Positions 21,286 to 27,314 of a stretch of 27,314 nt of DNA are shown here, in pieces. How positions within the stretch are numbered: the first letter of the stretch is position 1; every line of letters begins with the position of its first letter. The notes under the pieces were generated by a model. That model was not told where the DNA came from. It searched no databases and saw only the letters and a program-made list of their open reading frames with translations. A program made the position numbers and the translations under genes. Source of the DNA: an uncultured Candidatus Melainabacteria bacterium (GTDB lineage: Bacteria; Cyanobacteriota; Vampirovibrionia; Gastranaerophilales; Gastranaerophilaceae); contig CAKUZD010000011.1 in assembly GCA_934718275.1 (NCBI GenBank), positions 1 to 27,314 of the forward strand, written 5' to 3'.

Positions 21286-23505
21286 ATGATTAAAAGGATT
21301 TTGATTAATAAATTAGGACGTTTTAATAACTTTAACTTTAATGGGGTTGACGATTTTAAACGGTTTAATGTGTTTTATGGTTGGAACTACTCAGGAAAAA
21401 CGACTCTGTCAAGAGCTTTCATGGTTTTTGATACTAAAAAAATTCCTGAACATTATGATGATGGATTTGATTTTACTCTTGAAAAAATTGATGGAAATAT
21501 CTTAAATCCAAATACTGAAGTTGATAGAAATAGTTTACAAACAAAAGTCTTTAATTCTGATTATGTTGAAGATAATCTTTTTTTTAAAGATACTGGAGCA
21601 AGTAATATTCTGGTTTTAGCTGAGAATGCACAAGAAACAATGAGTAAGATTGAGCAATTAACGACTGAAATTAAATCTAGTATTGCCAATATAGCTAAAT
21701 TTAAAACCCAACAGGCAGAAAATAAAACTTACTTAGAAGATAGACGTACCGAAGAAGCTCGTAAAATTAAAGAATATCTACATTGTACTTTTACAGCAAG
21801 TACTTTCTTAAAATATGAAAGAAAACTCAAAGAAGAAAATTCTATCGAAACTCATATAATAGAAAATGATGATGAATTATGTAAAAAAAGAAGTGTTGCT
21901 ATTGCAGAAAAAAACAAAGAAAATATTGAAAAAATACCACTTTTACCAGTAATTGATATTGAAAAACTAAAAGAGTTGCTGAATGAGACCGTTAGTATTA
22001 CAGCTCCTTTAACTCGGTTATCTAATAATAAAGAAGCTGAAAAATGGGTACGAGAAGGACTAGTTTTACATAATGATGCTGATGTTTGTTTTTATTGTGG
22101 ACAACCATTAAATGAAACTATTATAAATGAACTCAATGCACATTTTGATAAAAGATATAATGACTTTATAACTAAAATTGAAACACAACAAAGTAGCATA
22201 AAACCAATATCATCCTTTAATGATATTTTACCTGATACTGCTAAATTTTATGACCAATTCGAAAATAAATATCTTAAAGATAAGGAAAATCTTGAAGAGT
22301 TGCGTAAGCAATATAATAAAGTGGTTAAACAAATACAACAACTTTTAAGTAATAAATTGAAATCCGTAACGCAACCAATCAACTTTGATATAGATTATGA
22401 TTTTACAACTCTTAATACTCAAATTCAAAAAATTAACGATGGTGTTATTAAAGAACATAATACATTTAATGAAAATTTTGATAAACAGAAAGAAATAGCA
22501 TTAGAAGAATTAAGTGGGCATTATGTAGCTGAAATAATCGTAGGAAAAGATTATACCAGTGCAGAAAAAGCTATGAATGATGCAGGAATAGGAATTGAAA
22601 AAACAACAAAAGAAATTGAAGAAAAAGAAAAAGAGAAGAAAGTATTAGAAGCTCAAATTTCGGAAAGTGTTGCAGGGGCTGAAAAGGTAAATACAATCTT
22701 AAAAAGACTATTCATGGGAAAAACAGAAATTGAACTAGCACAAAAATCACCTATCGAAACTGAAAAATATGTACTCAAGAGAAATGGAAAACCTGCTCAC
22801 CATTTAAGTGAAGGTGAAAAAACAGCAATATCATTTGCTCACTTTTTAGCAAGTCTTGAATCTAAAGACTTAGTAGATAAATATGGTGAAATAATCTTGT
22901 ACATAGATGACCCTATATCAAGTTTAGATAACAACCATATTTACGCTGTATTTGCTGAAATAGATAGACTGCGAAATGAAGACAACAAAAGAAAATACAA
23001 GCAATTATTTATTTCTACACATAATTATCATCTTTTTAGATTACTTACAGAAAGAGATGAAAAATACATTGGTGTTTATTATATTAAAAGAAATAAAGAT
23101 GATTCTGTAATTGAGAATTTTTCTAAAAGCATATTACAACAAAAGTCAGAATACACATTTTTATTCAATCAGATAAAAAAATATATAGATAATTCCAATG
23201 AGGATGACTATATAATAGGACATTTCTTAAGACGTTTTCTTGAAATTTTTGCAACTTATAAAAATCCAACAAAATGTGAATTAAGAACTAGAATACAGCA
23301 GATTGTTGATTTAAAGCCAGAATATAAAACTAATGAAACATTATTACAAGCTGTTTATAAAACAGTTAATGAGGAAAGTCATACATATATTACAAATGAA
23401 GTAATAAATAATGGTAGTATTAAAAATACAGCAGAAGCAGTATTAGAATTTGTAAACATGGTTGACCCAGACCAATATTCATTTCTAGAGAAAACACTTA
23501 TTTAA
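21286..23505 (+). CDS. RloC-like ABC ATPase / anticodon nuclease
   Basis: A 739-aa protein of AAA_13 (RloC/PrrC) type. Walker A is GWNYSGKTT (32-40), followed by a long coiled coil broken by a zinc-hook-like CFYC (Cys 268, Cys 271). The second coiled coil leads to the ABC signature HLSEGEKTAIS (506-516) and Walker B IILYIDDPISSLD (536-548). The C-terminal domain holds Arg 649-x3-Glu 653 (RRFLE) and His 699, matching the R-x3-E...H triad of RloC/PrrC anticodon nucleases. RloC excises the wobble nucleotide of tRNAs when released from inhibition by DNA damage or phage, so this may be a last-line abortive defence behind the restriction system next to it. Other AAA_13 proteins with unrelated roles remain possible. 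Confidence 0.75.
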   Translation: MIKRILINKLGRFNNFNFNGVDDFKRFNVFYGWNYSGKTTLSRAFMVFDTKKIPEHYDDGFDFTLEKIDGNILNPNTEVDRNSLQTKVFNSDYVEDNLFFKDTGASNILVLAENAQETMSKIEQLTTEIKSSIANIAKFKTQQAENKTYLEDRRTEEARKIKEYLHCTFTASTFLKYERKLKEENSIETHIIENDDELCKKRSVAIAEKNKENIEKIPLLPVIDIEKLKELLNETVSITAPLTRLSNNKEAEKWVREGLVLHNDADVCFYCGQPLNETIINELNAHFDKRYNDFITKIETQQSSIKPISSFNDILPDTAKFYDQFENKYLKDKENLEELRKQYNKVVKQIQQLLSNKLKSVTQPINFDIDYDFTTLNTQIQKINDGVIKEHNTFNENFDKQKEIALEELSGHYVAEIIVGKDYTSAEKAMNDAGIGIEKTTKEIEEKEKEKKVLEAQISESVAGAEKVNTILKRLFMGKTEIELAQKSPIETEKYVLKRNGKPAHHLSEGEKTAISFAHFLASLESKDLVDKYGEIILYIDDPISSLDNNHIYAVFAEIDRLRNEDNKRKYKQLFISTHNYHLFRLLTERDEKYIGVYYIKRNKDDSVIENFSKSILQQKSEYTFLFNQIKKYIDNSNEDDYIIGHFLRRFLEIFATYKNPTKCELRTRIQQIVDLKPEYKTNETLLQAVYKTVNEESHTYITNEVINNGSIKNTAEAVLEFVNMVDPDQYSFLEKTLI

Positions 23506-23854
23506 ATTGTATATATCACTAAAAAAATATTGAAATAATATATTTAAGTTAATTAAAATTGTCTGAATTATATTTTCTGAAAATTTGTGTTAATTTTTCT
23601 GTTATCTCATGTTAATTTATATTACGAATGGTTTGATTATTTCGGGCGGTCCATTTTGAAATTTTGCTCCGAAATAGTGCCGAAAAATTAGGAAAAAAAT
23701 TTTTTCAAAATTCCTGTGGCATGAAAATTTTTAATTGATTCAAAACAGACACAAAGGTCGGAATTGGTGCACCCATTTGCATCAGAAAGTGCAAGATTAA
23801 CTTCACTTGAAACTTTTGATTGTCAAGTTTTATAATATTTTATTATAAGTTTTT
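23506..23854. other. Intergenic region between RloC-like gene and reductases
   Basis: There is no gene in these 349 bases. It contains the transposon-type repeat at 23621-23646, a perfect palindrome GAAAAAAATTTTTTC near 23691, and an AT-rich stretch with no clear terminator for either flanking gene. Confidence 0.5.
23621..23646 (+). repeat. Extra transposon-end repeat in left orientation
   Basis: GAATGGTTTGATTATTTCGGG (23626-23646) matches L3 of the left end in 17 of 20 positions. ACGAATGGTTTGATTATT (23624-23641) is perfectly inverted at 26936-26953. A degenerate TG-starting terminus may lie at 23610. It points the same way as the left end, which a simple right end would not. The 10-mer ATTACGAATG (23621-23630) also occurs in tRNA-Thr. 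Confidence 0.6.
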
Positions 23855-24865
23855 CTATTTCAAGTCTTTGGTTTCTTGAGATTTAACAGTTCCTAACTTA
23901 GCAATATCTTTGTCTGTTCTATTGCCCCAAATTTTTATTTTTTCTAATTCTTTTTCAATTTTTATAAACTCTTCTTCTGTTAATTGAATATTTGAAGCAC
24001 CTAGATTTTCAATAACTCTTTCATTTTTTCTCATTCCCGGAATAGGTACAACATGTGGGTATTTGTGTAACATCCATGCAAGAGAAATTTGAGCAGGTGT
24101 TGCATTTTTTTGAGTTGAAACTTCTTTCAATAAGTCCAATAGCGGTTGATTTTTCTCAATATTTTCCGGAGCAAATCTTGTAATAACTCGTCTTACATCA
24201 TCTCCTTTGTATTGGGTATTTTTATTGTACTTTCCGCTTAAGAATCCGCTTGCCATTGGAGAAAAAGCTACAAATCCTATATTTAATTCTTTGCATAAAG
24301 GAATGACGTCTTTTTCAAACATTCTTTCCATCATAGAATATTCTGATTGTATTGCTGATAATGGTGTAACTGCGTGAGCTTTTTTTATCTGTTCAACTGT
24401 CGATTGTGATTGTCCCCAAGCTCTTATTTTACCTTCTTTTATAAATTCTCCCATCCAACTTGCGACTTCTTCTACATCGCTATCTAGGGGAACCCTATGT
24501 TCGTAGTATATATCAATATAATCTGTTTGAAGTCTTTTTAAAGAATCGTTTAATGCATTAGTAACTCCTTTTTTAGAAAGTTTTCCTTCAGGAATTTCTT
24601 GACCTTTCTGGAATACTGGAACAAATTTTGTTGTTAAAATAATTTTATCTCTGAAAGGTTTAACAGCTTTTCCAACAAGTTCTTCATTAACAAAAGGTCC
24701 ATAGGCTTCTGCCGTATCAAACAAGGTACAGCCTAAATCATAGGCTTTTCTTATTAGTTGTATAGAGTTTTCTTCTGATGGAATTTCGCCATATCCATGA
24801 CTAAATCCCATACAACCCATACCGATTTCAGATACTTCTATATTTCTTAGTTTTCTGTATTTCAT
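23855..24865 (-). CDS. Aldo/keto reductase (AKR superfamily)
   Basis: A 336-aa TIM-barrel oxidoreductase. The catalytic tetrad is visible: Asp 50 and Tyr 55 in FDTAEAYG, Lys 80 in TTKF, His 123 in YYEHRV. The C-terminal PIPGMRKNERVIENLGA is the usual NADPH-phosphate-binding segment (K-x-x-R-x-x-x-N style). It reduces aldehydes or ketones with NADPH in the cytoplasm; substrate unknown. It is closest in style to the IolS/YajO-like group. It follows the second reductase by 16 bases, in an operon divergent from a LysR gene. Confidence 0.9.
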   Translation of the reverse strand: MKYRKLRNIEVSEIGMGCMGFSHGYGEIPSEENSIQLIRKAYDLGCTLFDTAEAYGPFVNEELVGKAVKPFRDKIILTTKFVPVFQKGQEIPEGKLSKKGVTNALNDSLKRLQTDYIDIYYEHRVPLDSDVEEVASWMGEFIKEGKIRAWGQSQSTVEQIKKAHAVTPLSAIQSEYSMMERMFEKDVIPLCKELNIGFVAFSPMASGFLSGKYNKNTQYKGDDVRRVITRFAPENIEKNQPLLDLLKEVSTQKNATPAQISLAWMLHKYPHVVPIPGMRKNERVIENLGASNIQLTEEEFIKIEKELEKIKIWGNRTDKDIAKLGTVKSQETKDLK

Positions 24866-24881
24866 AAATTTTTCTCCTTAA

Positions 24882-25754
24882 TTAAACATTGTATTCCATC
24901 GCACGTTCAAGAAAATCTTTTACAATTTCTCCTGTATTTCTTGGAATAAAACAAGTTCTACCGGTGTCCAATTTTTTGATTTCATCCATTTCATATTGAG
25001 AAATTTCAAAGTCAAAAATGTCCAAATTTTCTTTCATTCTTATCGGATTTGAGGATTTTACAATAGGTACAATTCCTCTTTGCACCAACCATCGAAGAAC
25101 TATTTGTGCAACTGTTTTGTTATGATTATGTGCAATTTGCAACAATGTTTCATTCTCAAAAAGTCTTGATTGTCCTGCTGCGAGTGGTGACCAAGCTTGC
25201 ATTAAAATATTTTCGCTATCCAAATATTTCTTTTCATCTTCTCTTTGATAAAATGCGTTGCACTCAACCAAATTTACCATTGGTTTTATTTTATTAAAGA
25301 AGATAAAATCAGCCGTTCTATCTTGCGTAAAATTATCAATCCCTATTGCTCTGACTTTTCCTTCTTCGTAAAGTTCTTCTAATGCTCTCCAAGCTCCATA
25401 ATAATCGTTATATGGTTGATGAATTAAATATAAATCCAAATAATCTAACCCTAATTTAGACAAGGATTTTTCAAAACCTCTTTTTGCTCTTTCGTAACTC
25501 GTATCAGTTATCCATAATTTAGTTGTAATAAATAATTCATCACGAGGAATTCCGCAATTTTTAATAGCATGCCCAACTGCTTCTTCGTTCTTATAAGCTG
25601 CTGCTGTATCAATTAACCTATACCCAGCTTTAATTGCTTCTATCGTTGCTTTTTCGCATTCTTCTAAATTTTCCATACGAAATACCCCAAATCCTATTGG
25701 GGGAATTTCTACTCTGTTATTTAATCTGATTGTAGAATTTAAGTTTTTAATCAT
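24882..25754 (-). CDS. Aldo/keto reductase (2,5-diketogluconate reductase-like)
   Basis: A 290-aa protein. The start at 25754 is preferred over 25781 because AAGGAGG lies 8 bases upstream. Tetrad: Asp 49 and Tyr 54 (LIDTAAAYKNE), Lys 79 (TTKLW), His 112 (YLIHQPY). The cofactor motif VPIVKSSNPIRMKENLDIFD is present. Its size and motifs fit the AKR5-like 2,5-diketo-D-gluconate / glyoxal reductase group. It is the first gene of the two-reductase operon, probably controlled by the divergent LysR regulator. Such pairs commonly detoxify reactive aldehydes (inference). Confidence 0.92.
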   Translation of the reverse strand: MIKNLNSTIRLNNRVEIPPIGFGVFRMENLEECEKATIEAIKAGYRLIDTAAAYKNEEAVGHAIKNCGIPRDELFITTKLWITDTSYERAKRGFEKSLSKLGLDYLDLYLIHQPYNDYYGAWRALEELYEEGKVRAIGIDNFTQDRTADFIFFNKIKPMVNLVECNAFYQREDEKKYLDSENILMQAWSPLAAGQSRLFENETLLQIAHNHNKTVAQIVLRWLVQRGIVPIVKSSNPIRMKENLDIFDFEISQYEMDEIKKLDTGRTCFIPRNTGEIVKDFLERAMEYNV

Positions 25755-25875
25755 GTTTGCGCCTCCTTGGTTTTTAACCATTTATGCTTCATTATATATT
25801 TTTTATCATCTTATTCTTATTATAAAATATTTTTACAATAATAACCAATATAAATAATCTATCGTTTATTATAGC

Positions 25876-25903
25876 TTGAACGAATAGTTTGTTTTGTTAT
25901 AAT
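25876..25903 (+). promoter_or_regulatory. Promoter of the LysR gene
   Basis: TTGAAC (25876-25881), 16-base spacer, extended -10 TGT-TATAAT (25895-25903). It puts the transcript start near 25910, which rules out the frame's first ATG at 25905. The 25755-25928 gap is the likely LysR operator region for both directions. Confidence 0.65.
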
Positions 25904-25928
25904 TATGGTGAAAGAAGTTAGGTGTATT

Positions 25929-26804
25929 ATGGATATTCGCTTATTAAAATATTTTTTAGCAGTAGCAAGAGAAGAAAATATCACACGAGCAGCTGAAAAA
26001 TTATATATTTCTCAACCATCACTATCAAAACAATTGATAGAGCTTGAAAAGGAATTGGGTAAAAAACTTTTGGTTAGAGGAAAAAGAAAAATAACTCTAA
26101 CAGAAGAAGGTGTTATTTTGCGAAAAAGAGCCGAAGAAATTGTTTCTTTGCTTGAAAAAACAGAAAGAGAAATCGGTTCAGATTTAAGCAATATTGAAGG
26201 AGAAATTTCTATTGGCGGAAATCCTGCAAAAACAATATTAAAGACTGCATCTAATTTAGTAAAAAAATATAATGGTGTTAAGTTTAATTTTTATAGTGGT
26301 GATGCCGAAGATGTATGTGAAAGACTTGAACATGGAAGTTTAGATTTTGCGATCTTGCTGGAACCTGTTGATAGTGTGAAATATGACTATATATCTTTAC
26401 CGGACGGTTCAGAATGGGGGATATTAATGTCCTCTTCTGATTGCAAATTGGCAAAACAACAGTTTATAACAAAAGAAAACTTGAAATCTTTACCGCTAAT
26501 TTTGCATAGAAGAATTGGATTACAACGTGTTATTGCAAAGTGGGCTGATATAAATTTGGAAGATCTGAATATTGTAGCATCTTATAATGTTGTACAAGGT
26601 AGTCCAATTTCGTTTGTAGAAAGCGGTTTGGGGTATTTTTTGACAACGAAGGATTTGATTGAAAAAAGCCTGAATGAAAATGTATGTTTTATTCCACTAA
26701 AACCCAAACTTACCACAAAATATGCTTTGGTTTGGAAACGCTATCCAATATTTACAAAACCTGCAAATGCGTTTTTAGAAGAAATAAAAAGTATTTTGAA
26801 ATAA
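25929..26804 (+). CDS. LysR-family transcription regulator
   Basis: A 291-aa protein. The winged HTH is at residues 1-60 (MDIRLLKYFLAVAREENITR, then SQPSLSKQLIELEKELGKKL), followed by the linker helix and a periplasmic-binding-like effector domain from about 90 (EGEISIGGNPAKTI...). The start at 25929 is supported by AGGTG 4 bases upstream and by the promoter position. It diverges from the aldo/keto reductase operon, the classical LysR arrangement, so it probably activates the reductases in response to a substrate-like effector. Full length and intact. Confidence 0.92.
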   Translation: MDIRLLKYFLAVAREENITRAAEKLYISQPSLSKQLIELEKELGKKLLVRGKRKITLTEEGVILRKRAEEIVSLLEKTEREIGSDLSNIEGEISIGGNPAKTILKTASNLVKKYNGVKFNFYSGDAEDVCERLEHGSLDFAILLEPVDSVKYDYISLPDGSEWGILMSSSDCKLAKQQFITKENLKSLPLILHRRIGLQRVIAKWADINLEDLNIVASYNVVQGSPISFVESGLGYFLTTKDLIEKSLNENVCFIPLKPKLTTKYALVWKRYPIFTKPANAFLEEIKSILK

Positions 26805-26930
26805 TGTTTATTTAGACCTTGATAAACTTTAATATTATTGGCAGTTTAAATATTGAAATAGTTATTCTTCTTGATACCATGACTAAAGATAAAGAAAACA
26901 ATGCTAATATATTTAGAAAAAATGCGTTTA

Positions 26931-26970
26931 CCCATAATAATCAAACCATTCGTTCTAAATAATCAAAGCA
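26931..26970 (-). repeat. Transposon right end
   Basis: Read on the minus strand from 26970: TGCTTTGATTATT (R1), six bases, then GAATGGTTTGATTATTATGGG (R2, complement of 26931-26951). R1 matches L1 at 10410 exactly and stops matching just outside the TG. R2 matches the repeat at 23624 over 18 bases and L2/L3 more loosely. The rest of 26805-27087 has no gene. Confidence 0.62.
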
Positions 26971-27087
26971 TGTGTTCTTTTACAATTGCATTATAAACAA
27001 ATATTTGCAAGGTTTTTTAAACAATTATACCAACTTACAAAATATTTCAGAAAAAGATTGTGAGCATAGTCCTCTTAAATTACAAAA

Positions 27088-27160
27088 AGCCGATAGGGAG
27101 GCTCGAACTCCCGACCTACTCATTACGAATGAGTTGCTCTACCAACTGAGCTATATCGGC
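27088..27160 (-). tRNA. tRNA-Thr (CGT)
   Basis: A 73-nt tRNA on the minus strand. The acceptor GCCGATA pairs with TATCGGC, the D arm is GCTCAGTTGGTAGAGC, the anticodon stem-loop ACTCA-TTCGTAA-TGAGT gives anticodon CGT (Thr, ACG codons), and the T arm is GGGAGTTCGAGCCTCCC. The discriminator is T and CCA is not encoded. Its 3' end faces the transposon right end, 117 bases away. Confidence 0.96.
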
Positions 27161-27314
27161 TTAATCTATTTAATTTTCAACTGTTGGTAGAGCAAGCTCT
27201 ACGGAAAATTGAAGTACGTTGCGTTTACAACTCCACTTGGGGAGCTATATCGGCTTAATCTATTTAATTTTCAACTGTTGGCAGAGCAAGCTCTACGGAA
27301 AATTGAAATACGTT
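27148..27314. repeat. 94-bp-period tandem duplication including the tRNA 5' end
   Basis: 27148-27220 and 27242-27314 match at 71 of 73 positions with a 94-base offset. Both begin with GAGCTATATCGGC, the complement of the first 13 nt of tRNA-Thr, so the second copy carries a tRNA fragment. Each holds a hairpin: GTAGAGC-AA-GCTCTAC (27187-27202), flanked by AATTTTC/GAAAATT. The last copy is cut by the window edge, so the array may go on. Confidence 0.75.

Larger units (their letters stand above)
10410..26970. mobile_element. Mu/Tn7-superfamily transposon carrying a defence cargo
   Basis: The ends share the inverted repeat TGCTTTGATTATT (10410-10422; complement at 26958-26970), beginning with the TG typical of Mu/Tn7-type elements. 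A second repeat of about 20 bases follows 16-19 bases inside each end. Contents: Mor-like regulator, Ser/Thr kinase, DDE transposase, AAA+ ATPase, inactive tyrosine-recombinase-like protein, HTH protein, restriction-modification genes, RloC-like ATPase, two aldo/keto reductases and a LysR regulator. No matching 5-bp target duplication is visible (TTGAG left, TGTGT right). An extra left-type repeat at 23624 makes the right part ambiguous: the element proper might end near 23.6 kb, with a second related insertion beyond it. The core genes are certain; the right boundary is moderate. Confidence 0.65.

Noticed and set aside
1..27314. CRISPR array or Cas genes as an RNA-guided selector for the transposon
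   Set aside because: No regularly spaced direct repeats and no Cas-like protein were seen; the only tandem repeat is the two-copy 94-bp unit at the end.

Overview
This is AT-rich DNA (low GC throughout) from a bacterium that looks like a Gastranaerophilales / Vampirovibrionia ('Melainabacteria') gut organism. That placement is inferred from protein style, not from a search: a prepilin with an FTLAEILITLGIIGV N-terminus, a folate-dependent TrmFO, a DUF1858 redox protein, a DUF151 nuclease, and several lineage-type proteins of unknown function carrying FTG...GGF motifs.

Region 1 (1-10.4 kb) is chromosomal backbone. It starts with a repeat-rich intergenic region. Then comes a minus-strand envelope-stress operon: zinc-finger anti-sigma factor, ECF sigma factor, and a Cys-rich LTXXQ (Spy/CpxP-like) periplasmic protein. 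Two paralogous unknown proteins, a gene remnant, an XRE regulator, a prepilin, trmFO, a 655-aa membrane protein related to the two earlier unknowns, the DUF1858 protein, three small unknown proteins, the DUF151 nuclease and tRNA-Ser(GCT) with its own promoter and terminator follow.

Region 2 (about 10.41-26.97 kb) is read as a 16.6-kb Mu/Tn7-superfamily transposon. A 13-bp inverted terminal repeat starting with TG lies at 10410 and 26970, with further related repeats just inside each end. The core has a DDE transposase (TnsB/MuA type), a small AAA+ ATPase (TnsC/MuB type), and a 543-aa protein. The 543-aa protein joins a transposase-like DNA-binding N-terminus to a tyrosine-recombinase fold that has lost most catalytic residues. 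This matches the idea of TnsF, the inactivated tyrosine recombinase that acts as target selector in some Tn7-like elements. No TnsA, TniQ/TnsD or resolvase gene is visible. A Mor-like regulator and a Ser/Thr kinase diverge from the core across a three-copy GTTCCGTTT operator. Cargo downstream is a defence set: a beta-class DNA methyltransferase, two paralogous TdeIII-like restriction endonucleases, a D12-class adenine methyltransferase, and an RloC-like zinc-hook ABC ATPase/anticodon nuclease. Two aldo/keto reductases and a divergent LysR regulator follow. A left-type end repeat at 23624 precedes them, so this last segment may be a second, related insertion.

Region 3 (26.97 kb to the end) holds tRNA-Thr(CGT) on the minus strand. 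Upstream of it are a 94-bp-period tandem duplication and inverted tRNA fragments. The tRNA anticodon arm shares a 10-mer with repeats in the transposon end regions, which suggests a possible, untested targeting cue. No CRISPR array and no rRNA gene were seen.
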